DNA of 64,000 nt, taken from assembly GCF_017052465.1 (NCBI RefSeq), contig NZ_JAFHKT010000112.1, positions 1 through 64,000 of the forward strand, read 5' to 3'. Of this stretch, positions 1 to 8,178 are shown piece by piece. The number at the start of each line of letters is the position of its first letter. The first letter of the stretch is position 1. The position numbers and the translations under genes were made by a program. Below the pieces are notes generated by a model. The model made no database searches and was not told where the DNA came from. It was given only the letters and a program-made list of their open reading frames with translations. The stretch is from Arthrobacter pascens (lineage in GTDB: Bacteria; Actinomycetota; Actinomycetes; Actinomycetales; Micrococcaceae).

Positions 1-183
1 CAGCAGGTACGGGAACTCATCCCCAATACCGCCCAGCTTGTAATGCAGATCCGTATGGCACACCCCGCACGTCAGGACATCCACCAAAGCCTCCCCCGGC
101 CCCGGATCCGGCACCAGAATCGTCTCCAACGACACCGGAGCGTTCTTCTCCCTGACAACAACTGCCTTGACCTTATGAACCAT
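1..183 (-). CDS. S-(hydroxymethyl)mycothiol dehydrogenase, N-terminal part (runs off window)
   Basis: Only the first 61 codons are inside the window and the rest lies to the left. The translation begins MVHKVKAVVVREKNAPVSLE and contains GVCHTDLHYKLGGIGDEFPY, the zinc-site region (Cys39) of class III-type medium-chain alcohol dehydrogenases. The wording is that of the actinobacterial mycothiol-dependent formaldehyde dehydrogenase, which oxidises S-hydroxymethylmycothiol with NAD+. The ATG at 183 is preceded on the minus strand by AGGAAAGGA. It is divergent from the creatine-use genes to the right. Creatine is degraded through sarcosine, whose oxidation releases formaldehyde, so the position makes metabolic sense. 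The NAD-binding half is not visible, so a related zinc alcohol dehydrogenase cannot be fully excluded. Confidence 0.85.
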   Translation of the reverse strand, partial: MVHKVKAVVVREKNAPVSLETILVPDPGPGEALVDVLTCGVCHTDLHYKLGGIGDEFPYLL

Positions 184-635
184 TAGTTCGTGTTCCTTTC
201 CTGGATCCGGGGACCCACGGGTGACGGCACCAGTGCCAATCTAGCTGATGCGTTGGGGTACAAGACGCCCGCCACTGGGATCAGTGCCTCGTGCGGAACG
301 GTCGTTGTGCGGAACCGGCGCCCCTGCACCGGCTTGGCCTGAATCGTGAAGCCGACGAACTGAAGCGTTGGCGCCGCCCCAGCGGGAATTGCGTAATACA
401 CAACGTGATGCGCATAGCGCGTACAGAACAATATGGCAGCCGTCACATTCGGGTGTCAACAGATGACGCCATCGCGAAGCACCCGACCCGGAGAGGTTGA
501 GACGCACTCATTCCATCTGACGCAACACATCTTCTCTCAACGCAACGCTGCCTGGCCATTTAACGCTAATTGAAACTCGAGGTGACATCTAACTGAGACG
601 CCCACTCTTTCCCCGTAGGCGAGCAAAAGGGGTAT

Positions 636-653
636 TGACTGTGGCGTCAGTCA
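636..653. promoter_or_regulatory. Candidate operator, inverted repeat TGACTG-N6-CAGTCA
   Basis: A perfect 6-bp inverted repeat with a 6-bp spacer, 60 bp before the preferred start of the transporter. The spacer region reads GTGGCGTCAG (641-650), which matches 8 of 10 bases of the GTGGCGCCAC palindromes before iclR. Binding by that IclR protein is inference. Confidence 0.4.
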
Positions 654-664
654 CGCATACTCTG

Positions 665-681
665 GTGCAACAGCGTTGCAC
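665..681. promoter_or_regulatory. Candidate operator, GTGCAAC-AGC-GTTGCAC
   Basis: A perfect 7-bp inverted repeat with a 3-bp spacer, 31 bp before the preferred ATG of the transporter. A further half site TGCAAC lies at 685-690. This fits a dimeric regulator site near the promoter. It also argues that the open frame reaching back to TTG 635 is not translated from there. Confidence 0.5.
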
Positions 682-712
682 TCACTGCAACCCCAAAACA
701 CTTGGTGGATCT

Positions 713-2119
713 ATGAGTAACGAAACTTCCTCTCCCGCTGCTCTTGCGCAAGGGTCTGGCCGGGAGTCCAATGGCGGACAAAACGGGACACCCTCCGGAG
801 ACAGCTCGATGAACGGCCACAACTTAGACCCTGCCGACGGCAGTGTCAGCAGGGACACGCGACGACGCGTCGTTGCCGCCAGCTTTATCGGCAACTTCGT
901 CGAGTGGTTCGACTACGCCGTGTATGGCTACCTGGCCGTGACGATTTCCGTGGTCTTTTTTCCCGAATCCGATCCCCAGACCGGACTTCTGCTGACCTTC
1001 GCCCTGTTCGCAATATCGTTCCTGGTGCGGCCGCTCGGCGGCTTCGTCTGGGGCCACATCGGCGACAAGGTCGGCCGCCGTACCGCGTTATCCCTGTCGA
1101 TCCTGATCATGTCCGGGGCGACGTTCTGCATCGCGTTGATCCCGGGATATGACACGATCGGCATCTGGGCTCCGATCCTGCTGCTGCTCATCAGGGTCGT
1201 CCAGGGTTTCTCAGCCTCCGGTGAATACGCCGGCGCGTCGGCCTTCCTTGTGGAATACGCCCCGTCGAACAAGCGCGGCCTGTACGCCGCAGTTGTTCCC
1301 GCCAGCACCGCCGCCGGCCTGCTCCTCGGTTCCCTGTTCGCGGGTGTGCTGACGGCTCTGCTCACTTCCGAGGCAATGCAAAGCTGGGGCTGGCGCCTGC
1401 CGTTCCTGCTGGCCGCTCCGATGGGACTGATCGGACGCTACATCCGGACCAAACTCGAAGACACCCCGGTCTTCCGTGAACTGGCAGCCGAGGACGAGAC
1501 CGTCAAGGCCCCCGTCAGCGCACTGTTCCGGAACCACTGGCGGCAGCTGCTGCAGGCCGTCGGAGCCGTGCTGCTCAACGCCGTCGGCTTTTACGTAATT
1601 CTCAGCTACATGCCGACGTACTTGTCGGCGGAACTGGGCCTGGGCGAAACCGAATCCTTCCTGGCCACCACCATCGCCTTGCTCACGTACATCGGGTTCA
1701 TCTTCCTGACCGGGATGCTCTCGGACCGCTACGGCCGCAAGAAGGTCCTCATCTCCGCATCCATAACCTTCATCGTGCTGACGGTGCCCGCGTTCGCGCT
1801 GCTGGGCACAGGGAACTTCCTGGTGATCGTCCTCATCCAGATCCTGCTGGGCGCCATGCTGACGCTCAATGACGGCACGCTGCCAAGCTTCCTGGCCGAA
1901 ATGTTCCCGACCCGGGTCCGCTACAGCGGCTTCGCGGTCAGCTTCAACCTCTCCAACGCCCTCTTCGGCGGCACGGCTCCGTTCATGGCCACCCTGCTAA
2001 TAGCGGCCACTGCCAACGACTTGGCTCCGGCCTGGTACCTGGCCGGCGCAGCCGTCATCTCCCTGGTCGCCGTCGCCCTCTCCCGCGAAACCTGCAAAGA
2101 ACCGCTCCGCTCCGAATAG
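713..2119 (+). CDS. MHS-family MFS transporter, probable creatine or related solute permease
   Basis: A 12-helix major facilitator of the metabolite:H+ symporter group. The first helix motif GNFVEWFDYAVYGYLAVTIS, the loop 2-3 motif GDKVGRRTAL, RVVQGFSASGEY and a late DRYGRKKVL are all typical of ProP/KgtP-like carriers. I prefer ATG 713. ATG 809 has a better ribosome binding site (GGAG, 8 nt) and would remove a low-complexity Ser/Gly/Asn head, so it is a real alternative. An in-frame TTG at 635 lies inside an operator-like palindrome and is unlikely. The gene ends 59 bp before the creatinase gene on the same strand, so creatine, creatinine or sarcosine is the expected cargo. That is inferred from context only. 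Confidence 0.85.
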   Translation: MSNETSSPAALAQGSGRESNGGQNGTPSGDSSMNGHNLDPADGSVSRDTRRRVVAASFIGNFVEWFDYAVYGYLAVTISVVFFPESDPQTGLLLTFALFAISFLVRPLGGFVWGHIGDKVGRRTALSLSILIMSGATFCIALIPGYDTIGIWAPILLLLIRVVQGFSASGEYAGASAFLVEYAPSNKRGLYAAVVPASTAAGLLLGSLFAGVLTALLTSEAMQSWGWRLPFLLAAPMGLIGRYIRTKLEDTPVFRELAAEDETVKAPVSALFRNHWRQLLQAVGAVLLNAVGFYVILSYMPTYLSAELGLGETESFLATTIALLTYIGFIFLTGMLSDRYGRKKVLISASITFIVLTVPAFALLGTGNFLVIVLIQILLGAMLTLNDGTLPSFLAEMFPTRVRYSGFAVSFNLSNALFGGTAPFMATLLIAATANDLAPAWYLAGAAVISLVAVALSRETCKEPLRSE

Positions 2120-2178
2120 CACGGCGGACTCCAATTCCCCATCCGATAAACACCGCATTACAGAAAGGCATCACCACA

Positions 2179-3435
2179 ATGACGACCACAGCATCCGAGA
2201 ACGCCACGTCCATCGCCGAACTGGAGCGCCTGAAGGTCCTGCACAACGGCCAGAAGGAAAAGCTGACCTTCTCCAACGCCGAGTTCGAGCGCCGGCTCGC
2301 CGGCCTGCGCAGGATCATGGCCGAGAAGGACCTGGACGCCGTCGTCCTCACGAGCTACCACTCGATCAAGTATTACTCCGATTTCCTCTTCACCTACTTC
2401 GGCCGGTCCTACGCGATGGTCGTCACCAAGGACGACACCGTCACGGTCACCGCGAACATCGACGCCGGCATGCCCTGGCGCCGCAGCTACGGCGACAACC
2501 TCGTGTACACGGACTGGCGCCGGGACAACTACATCCACGCCATCCAGGAAGTGCTGCGCACCCGCGGCATCAGCGTCCGTCGACTAGGCGTCGAGGACGA
2601 CTCCCTGCCGCTGGACAACCGCAACAAGATCCAGGCCGCCTTTGAATCCGCCACCCTGGTGGACGTGGCCCAGGCCGCGATGCGCCAGCGCATGATCAAG
2701 TCCGCCGAGGAGATCGAGGTCATCAAGCACGGCGCGCGCATCGGCGACCTGGGCGGTGAGGCCATCCGCAACGCCATCACCGCCGGCATCACCGAATACG
2801 AGGTGGCGCTGATCGGCACCGAAGCCATGGTCCACGAGATTGCCCGCACGTTCCCGGACTCAGAAATCCGGGACACCTGGGTGTGGTTCCAGTCCGGGAT
2901 AAACACCGACGGCGCACACAACTGGGCCACCACCCGCAAGATTCAGGAACACGACATCCTGTCGCTAAACTGCTTCCCGATGACCTCCGGCTACTACACG
3001 GCGCTGGAACGGACCCTGTTCTACGGCGAACCCGATGCCCGTTCCCTGGAACTGTGGAACATCAACGTGGAAGTCCACAAGCGCGGCCTCGAACTCATCA
3101 AGCCCGGCGCCGTCTGCAAGGACATAGCCGCCGAGCTCAACGAGATCTACGTGGGACACGGCCTCCTGGCCAACCGCACGTTCGGCTACGGGCACTCCTT
3201 CGGCGTCCTCAGCCACTACTACGGCCGGGAGGCCGGGCTGGAGCTCCGCGAGGACATCGACACCGTCCTCGAACCCGGAATGGTGGTTTCCATGGAGCCG
3301 ATGATCACCGTCCTGGACGGACAGCCGGGCGCAGGCGGATACCGCGAGCACGACATCCTGGTGGTCGGCCAGGACGGAGCGGAGAACATCACGAAATTCC
3401 CGTTCGGACCCGATTACAACATCATCGGGGCCTGA
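2179..3435 (+). CDS. Creatinase (creatine amidinohydrolase)
   Basis: Hydrolyses creatine to sarcosine and urea in the cytoplasm. The 418-residue protein has the pita-bread creatinase/M24 fold and close agreement with Pseudomonas creatinase over its whole length. Landmarks are TSYHSIKYYSDFLFTYFGR, FQSGINTDGAHN, LNCFPMTSGYYTALERTLF and GYGHSFGVLSHYYGREAGLE. His247, Glu277 and Glu373 sit exactly 15 residues after the known catalytic His232, Glu262 and Glu358 of the Pseudomonas enzyme. There is no metal-binding aminopeptidase set, as expected for true creatinase. It lies between a transporter and an IclR regulator. Sarcosine oxidase and urease genes are not in the window. Confidence 0.95.
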   Translation: MTTTASENATSIAELERLKVLHNGQKEKLTFSNAEFERRLAGLRRIMAEKDLDAVVLTSYHSIKYYSDFLFTYFGRSYAMVVTKDDTVTVTANIDAGMPWRRSYGDNLVYTDWRRDNYIHAIQEVLRTRGISVRRLGVEDDSLPLDNRNKIQAAFESATLVDVAQAAMRQRMIKSAEEIEVIKHGARIGDLGGEAIRNAITAGITEYEVALIGTEAMVHEIARTFPDSEIRDTWVWFQSGINTDGAHNWATTRKIQEHDILSLNCFPMTSGYYTALERTLFYGEPDARSLELWNINVEVHKRGLELIKPGAVCKDIAAELNEIYVGHGLLANRTFGYGHSFGVLSHYYGREAGLELREDIDTVLEPGMVVSMEPMITVLDGQPGAGGYREHDILVVGQDGAENITKFPFGPDYNIIGA

Positions 3436-3462
3436 CCTCACCCGCCCCCCGCGGAACTCAAC

Positions 3463-3495
3463 GGGAGTGGCGCCACTTTGGGGGTGGCGCCACTT
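3463..3495. promoter_or_regulatory. Tandem palindromes GTGGCGCCAC x2 (operator and/or terminator hairpin)
   Basis: Two perfect 10-bp palindromes, at 3467-3476 and 3484-3493, are offset by 17 bp. They lie between the creatinase stop and the iclR start. As DNA they look like a paired operator for autoregulation. As RNA they form an 11-bp hairpin (AGTGGCGCCAC against GTGGCGCCACT) that could end creatinase transcription, although no long U-tract follows. Confidence 0.55.
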
Positions 3496-3512
3496 CCGTT
3501 CCTTCATAGGGA

Positions 3513-4331
3513 ATGATGGTAAGCACCATGAGCCCAGCAGAATCTCCTGACACCACCGGCACCGGCGAAGCCAAAGGAACCTCCGTCATTGTCAACGCCG
3601 TTGCCGTCCTCCGCACCTTCACGGCCGACGAGCCGTTGCTGGGGGTCACCGAGATCGCCAACCGCGTCGGGCTTCACAAGAGCACCGTGTCAAGGATCTT
3701 GGCCACGTTCGAACAGGAACACCTGGTGGAACGGGACCCCGAGACGAAGCGGTTCCGTCTGGGGCTGGGCCTCATCGCCGTGGCCGGACCCCTGCTCGCG
3801 GAGCTGGAAGAGCGTCGCGTGGCCTACCCCGTCCTTCGGGAACTGGCTGAACAGACCGGTGAAACCAGTGCGCTGATGGTGTGGAACGGCTCCGCTTCGA
3901 TGTGCGTGGAGCAGATCCCCAGCCATCACCAGATCAAACACACAACGCCCCTGGGGGCCCAGTACAGCGACGCGCTTAGCGCCTCCGTTCAGGTCTTCCT
4001 CGCCGCCGAAGCCCCGGACCGCGTCCGGACGTTGCTGCGCAGCGGAACCATCACCTATCCGGGCCTCGATGAAACCAGCCTGGAGGACTATCTGGTCCGC
4101 CTCAAGGAAGTGGGCCAGCGCGGCTGGGCCATAAACTATGGCGACACCTCGCTCGATGAGGTGGGAGTGGCGGCTCCCGTCTATGACCACCGCGGCGATG
4201 TTGCCGCCGCGGTCCTCATTCCCGCTCCCCGGTTCCGTGTCTCTCCGGAGACACTGCAAAGCCTCGGCGAATCGTGCTCGGCTGCCGCCCGCCGCGTCAC
4301 CTCACGGCTTGGCGGCACCCTTCCCGGGTAG
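3513..4331 (+). CDS. IclR-family transcriptional regulator
   Basis: A 272-residue protein with an N-terminal winged helix (about residues 25-80: VTEIANRVGLHKSTVSRIL) and a C-terminal IclR effector domain containing MVWNGSASMCVEQIPSHHQ and GWAINYGDTSLDEVGVAAPV. ATGs at 3513, 3516 and 3528 are all possible starts. Its position directly after creatinase makes it the likely local regulator of creatine use, with a creatine-pathway metabolite as candidate effector (inference). Tandem palindromes lie 20-45 bp before it. IclR proteins commonly regulate themselves and the adjacent operon. Confidence 0.9.
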   Translation: MMVSTMSPAESPDTTGTGEAKGTSVIVNAVAVLRTFTADEPLLGVTEIANRVGLHKSTVSRILATFEQEHLVERDPETKRFRLGLGLIAVAGPLLAELEERRVAYPVLRELAEQTGETSALMVWNGSASMCVEQIPSHHQIKHTTPLGAQYSDALSASVQVFLAAEAPDRVRTLLRSGTITYPGLDETSLEDYLVRLKEVGQRGWAINYGDTSLDEVGVAAPVYDHRGDVAAAVLIPAPRFRVSPETLQSLGESCSAAARRVTSRLGGTLPG

Positions 4332-4484
4332 CCGCTGCCCGGCCGTTAACCGTGGCCCGCAGCCCGGAACCGCACACAGGCATCCAGGCCGCCGTTGGGC
4401 GGCGTGGCCGGTCGGCATTCCGGGCAATAAAGCAAACTTTCCGTATGCAGGCGGGATTCCTTTACGGTCACGTACACTCTTGCA

Positions 4485-5651
4485 ATGAGGCTTCTGTACG
4501 TGACAGAAAGTATGCCCAACCGGGACCCCGTGTTCGGGGATGGCAGCTCTATGATCCCTTTCGAGTTCCTCCGTAATCTTCCCGATGACGTCAAAGTCAC
4601 CCTCGTGACGTTTTCGGGGCCCGTAGGGCTTCCAGAGGAAGTAAGGGAACGCTGCGAAGCAGTTCATATCCTCGCTCCCCGTAATCGCAAGTGGGCATTC
4701 TTTCGGTCATTCTTTGGATTGAATGGCTTGGGAAAGCAGGAGCGCTACACAGCGAAAGCAAAAGAAATCACTTCGCGGCTTTCTGCGGAAAGCGACGCGA
4801 CGCTGATACACGGTCCTCATGCGCTCCCCCTCGCCCATCACGTGCAGGGACCGGTGGTCCTGCAGACGGTGGACCCCTGGTCGATCCGGGCCGGCATGGA
4901 CACCGCCATCGCACGGAGGTTGCGGCCGGCGTACCGGGCCCGGGAGTACCAGGCACTCAGGGCCGAACGCCGACTTCCCCCACGGGCGCGGCTCCTCACT
5001 GTTGGTGCGCAGGACGCCGTCGAATGGTCCAGCCGCCTCGGGCGGAACGTGAGGAGCATCCCGAACGGCGCCGAAGTGGCGGTCCGCTCCGGCACCCGGG
5101 GGGACAGTCCCGTAGTCTGCTTTGTCGGCAGCCTTAACTATGGTCCGAACATCGACAGTGCGGGCGTGCTCATCAACAAAGTGGCACCACTGGTGTGGCA
5201 GCAGGTGCCGGACGCCAGGTTCGTCATCGCCGGCCGCCGTCCCGCACCCCCGGTCCTCGAACTGGCCGGGCCCCGGGTGGAGGTCCTGGCGAACGCGCCC
5301 TCGGTCCTGGATGTTTTCCACGCCGCCGATGTGGCCGTGTTCCCTGACGAGCACGGGGTGGGCATTCGGAACTCGGTGCGCGAAGCCCTGGCTGCCGGCA
5401 CTCCCGTGGTGGCGACGCCAGTGGCCGCCCGCGAACAGGAGGCCCACCCTCTGCTGACCGTCGAGGAGGACATCGGCAGCCTTGTGGAACGTGTGGTGGG
5501 CTACCTGGCTGCGCCTCGAACGGAGCACCGCGGGTCAGGAGAAGCCGCTGTCCGGACCTGGGATGTGGTCACGCAGGAGTATCTCGACGAGCTTCGCACG
5601 GCCATCAGCCACGACTCCCACGATCCGCAGCGCCGAAGCTCGCCGGCATGA
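4485..5651 (+). CDS. GT4-type glycosyltransferase
   Basis: A 388-residue GT-B fold enzyme that should transfer a sugar from a nucleotide-sugar donor during surface polysaccharide assembly. The N-terminal half begins MRLLYVTESMPNRDPVFGDG. The C-terminal half has VCFVGSLNYGPNIDSAGVLI, the donor-site strand VEVLANAPSVLDVFHAADVA and VREALAAGTPVVATPVAARE, the usual GT4 donor-binding run. The expected EX7E glutamates are partly replaced. No strong ribosome binding site is seen before ATG 4485. The stop overlaps the flippase start (ATGA), so the two are translationally coupled. Donor and acceptor are unknown. Confidence 0.85.
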   Translation: MRLLYVTESMPNRDPVFGDGSSMIPFEFLRNLPDDVKVTLVTFSGPVGLPEEVRERCEAVHILAPRNRKWAFFRSFFGLNGLGKQERYTAKAKEITSRLSAESDATLIHGPHALPLAHHVQGPVVLQTVDPWSIRAGMDTAIARRLRPAYRAREYQALRAERRLPPRARLLTVGAQDAVEWSSRLGRNVRSIPNGAEVAVRSGTRGDSPVVCFVGSLNYGPNIDSAGVLINKVAPLVWQQVPDARFVIAGRRPAPPVLELAGPRVEVLANAPSVLDVFHAADVAVFPDEHGVGIRNSVREALAAGTPVVATPVAAREQEAHPLLTVEEDIGSLVERVVGYLAAPRTEHRGSGEAAVRTWDVVTQEYLDELRTAISHDSHDPQRRSSPA

Positions 5652-7105
5652 AATACGCGCCCGGGGAACTCGCCCAGGCTGGCGCCCGCGGAGCAATGTG
5701 GCAGGGACTGGCTTTCGTGGCCGGCAAGGTGTTCGTCCTCGTCACCATTATCGTGCTGGCCCGGCTGTTGTCGCCCGAGGAGTATGGACTGGTGGCGCTG
5801 GCGCTGGTCCTGATGGCCTATGCGGAAACCATTGCCGATGCCGGTGTCGCCCAGGCTCTGGTTTACCTGCCGCACACCGGCGAAGTCGCCCGGTCCGCTC
5901 TCCTGATCTCAGTGGTTCTGGGCTGCCTCCTGGCCTCGGGGGCCGTCCTCGGCGCGCCCGCCATAGCCGGTGTCTTCAACCTTCCCGAGGTGGCACCCCT
6001 GGTGCAGGTCCTGTCGATCTCGCTGCTGGCCACAGCCCTGGCCGCTGTCCCCGAAGCGCTGCTGCGCCGCGACCTGCATTTCAAGCGCCAGACGGCGGCT
6101 CCTGTTCTTCGTGCGGCCACCATGGGCGCCGTCACCCTGTCACTGGCATTTGCCGGGTACGGGGCCTGGTCGCTGGCCATCGGCACCGCCGCCGGCTCCG
6201 TGGCCTACGCCGCCGCCTGCTGGTTCCTGCTTCCTGGCCGGGCACCCTGGCAGGTCTGGCGCGTCACCAGGGATGCCCTCCGGGCCAACCTGCAATTCGG
6301 CGCGCCGGTCGCGGGCAGTTCATTGCTGGCCCGGTTGATCTTTGACATCGACTACCTCATCATCGGCCTGTTTCTGGGGGCGAATGCGCTGGGGTTCTAC
6401 ACGCTGGCCTTCCGCGCGCCCGAGTTGGTGATCATCAACGTATTCTTCGTCCTGTCCACTGTCCTCTTCCCGCTTTACGCCAAGGTGCGCGGTGAACCGG
6501 ACAGGCTCCGCAGCGGCTACCTGAAGAGCGTCGAACTTCAGGCGCTGTACGGGATGACCGCCGGCGTTGGCCTGGCCGTCACGGCACCCATTCTGGTCCC
6601 CGTGGTCTTTGGGCCACAGTGGGGGGAAGCGGTCCTGCCGCTGGTCTTCCTGTCCCTGTACGCAGCCGCCCGTTCCCTGGGCGCCGGGGCCAATGACGTG
6701 TACAAGGCACTCGGCCGCCCCGGACTCTCCATCCGCATTTCCCTCGTCCGGCTGGCGGTCCTGGCCCCGGTCCTGCTTTTCGCCGTCCAGTGGGGCATTG
6801 TCGGGGTGGCCTGTGCACAGCTCGCCGCCGCGCTGCTGTTCGCCCTGGGGATGCAGCTGGTGGCCGCCAAGGTCATGGACCTGCAGTTCCGTCAGCTCCT
6901 CCGGGCCATCGTGCCCGGGGTGGTCTGCGGTGTTGCGGTGGCAGCGGTGGGCCTGGCGGGGTTGGCCCTGCCGCTCGCCGACGACCTCGTCACGATGCTC
7001 GGCATTGCGGCCGCCGCCATGGGACTGGTCTACATCATCCTGCGCTGGGGCTTCTCATCCCTGCACAATGAACTGCTGAAGCTGGTCCGCCGCCCTTCAC
7101 CGTGA
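5648..7105 (+). CDS. Wzx-like polysaccharide flippase (MOP superfamily)
   Basis: A 485-residue polytopic membrane protein with about 12-14 helices and the N-terminal pattern GAMWQGLAFVAGKVFVLVTI followed by LARLLSPEEYGLVALALVLM. These are typical of lipopolysaccharide/teichuronic-type exporters of the MOP flippase superfamily. It should move lipid-linked sugar units across the cytoplasmic membrane. It is coupled to the preceding glycosyltransferase through ATGA. The gene converges on the APH-fold kinase at 7162 with 56 bp between, where no clear hairpin is seen. The substrate is unknown. Confidence 0.9.
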   Translation: MKYAPGELAQAGARGAMWQGLAFVAGKVFVLVTIIVLARLLSPEEYGLVALALVLMAYAETIADAGVAQALVYLPHTGEVARSALLISVVLGCLLASGAVLGAPAIAGVFNLPEVAPLVQVLSISLLATALAAVPEALLRRDLHFKRQTAAPVLRAATMGAVTLSLAFAGYGAWSLAIGTAAGSVAYAAACWFLLPGRAPWQVWRVTRDALRANLQFGAPVAGSSLLARLIFDIDYLIIGLFLGANALGFYTLAFRAPELVIINVFFVLSTVLFPLYAKVRGEPDRLRSGYLKSVELQALYGMTAGVGLAVTAPILVPVVFGPQWGEAVLPLVFLSLYAAARSLGAGANDVYKALGRPGLSIRISLVRLAVLAPVLLFAVQWGIVGVACAQLAAALLFALGMQLVAAKVMDLQFRQLLRAIVPGVVCGVAVAAVGLAGLALPLADDLVTMLGIAAAAMGLVYIILRWGFSSLHNELLKLVRRPSP

Positions 7106-7161
7106 GCGGCACCGGAAGGCTTAATTGGGCCCGCCGCATAAGGCCCGCAGCGTCCCGGGCG

Positions 7162-8178
7162 TTAACGCCGCGGCCAGGTGTCCACCACGTGCCGCCACAG
7201 CCAGAAGTCACGGTCACCGAAAACTGCGGCCCGCATCTGGTTCCTTCCATGGCCCGGACCCCGTTCGCTTTCCAGCCTGTACGCCAGGGTGGCCGCAGAC
7301 CTGGCCCACACCGCGATGACCAGCAGCGGAAGCAGATCCGGGTTCACACCTCTCAGCTGCAGGTGGCCGCGGAGGGGATCCAGGGCCCACCCGCTTGCAC
7401 CGAACGCCTTGTCGAAGGCCGCGAGCTGTGCCAGCCGGGAGAACGCCCGTTCGCTGGATTCGCTGAGGTACTGAAGGTAGAACACGAGGTCGTGCCCTGG
7501 CACGCCGTCGGTCCGCGACCGTTCCCAGTCGACCACCTGCAGTTGGCCGTTGGGCTGCAGGAAGAGGTTTGGGTGGCTCATGTCGCCATGCTCGACGACG
7601 GCGGGAAGGTCCACCGAGCGCAGCGGTTCCAGCATCTCGTGAGTGCGTTCGACGAGCGCGGAAACGTCGGGCTCCATCGGCAGGAGGGACACGAGGTCGC
7701 TCAGGGGACGGCTGATCGTCCGCTGGTACCAGTCCCCGTTGGCGGGTGCCGTGAGCGTGCAGGGCAACGCGGCCACGAACGCTGTCCCCGCGCTCACGGC
7801 GGCCGGTACGTCGGCGCCCACCCGTTTGGGGTTCAGGGGCGCCCCGGTCACGGCGGTTTCGATGAGCACGGCGTGGGGTCCGGCGTCGAGCACGGCCACC
7901 ACCTCCGGGACGCCGATCTCCGGCCCCGCCCCGAGGGACCGGAGCTGGTCCATCACCTGCGCTTCATGCCGAACGCTGTCGTTGTCCCCCGGCTGCCGCG
8001 GAACCTTCACCACAAGGCTGGGCTCACGCGCCCCGGACGCGAAGATCAGGGCCACCACGTGGCGGGACGTAACGAAGCGCGGTGTGAGCAGCACGGTGGC
8101 CCATTGCCGGCCGATGCCATACCTCGCCAGCCCCAGCTCCTCGTAGTGGTCCGAAACGATCCGGTCAATGAAGGTCAT
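7162..8178 (-). CDS. APH-fold phosphotransferase
   Basis: About 338 residues from the ATG at 8178, chosen for its ribosome binding site GGGAGGAA. The open frame to 8238 lacks one. The start overlaps the end of the upstream gene by 14 bp. The catalytic loop HGDMSHPNLFL and the metal-binding VVDWERS are intact, with a Lys in LVVKVP serving as the probable ATP-binding lysine. The family covers aminoglycoside, choline, hydroxy-amino-acid and sugar kinases. Here it lies last in a polysaccharide operon next to a kinase/nucleotidyltransferase fusion. Phosphorylation of a glycan building block is therefore more likely than drug resistance, but this is inference. Confidence 0.8.
   Translation of the reverse strand: MTFIDRIVSDHYEELGLARYGIGRQWATVLLTPRFVTSRHVVALIFASGAREPSLVVKVPRQPGDNDSVRHEAQVMDQLRSLGAGPEIGVPEVVAVLDAGPHAVLIETAVTGAPLNPKRVGADVPAAVSAGTAFVAALPCTLTAPANGDWYQRTISRPLSDLVSLLPMEPDVSALVERTHEMLEPLRSVDLPAVVEHGDMSHPNLFLQPNGQLQVVDWERSRTDGVPGHDLVFYLQYLSESSERAFSRLAQLAAFDKAFGASGWALDPLRGHLQLRGVNPDLLPLLVIAVWARSAATLAYRLESERGPGHGRNQMRAAVFGDRDFWLWRHVVDTWPRR

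Larger units (their letters stand above)
184..712. other. Divergent intergenic region before the transporter
   Basis: About 530 bases without a convincing gene. Short open frames here have no family resemblance and overlap each other on both strands. The right-hand end carries two palindromes, entered separately at 636-653 and 665-681. The left end holds the ribosome binding site of the minus-strand dehydrogenase. I see no tRNA or recognised riboswitch. Confidence 0.6.

Noticed and set aside
183..446. 87-residue minus-strand frame beside the dehydrogenase start
   Set aside because: No family resemblance and no ribosome binding site. It overlaps other equally weak frames in an intergenic region.
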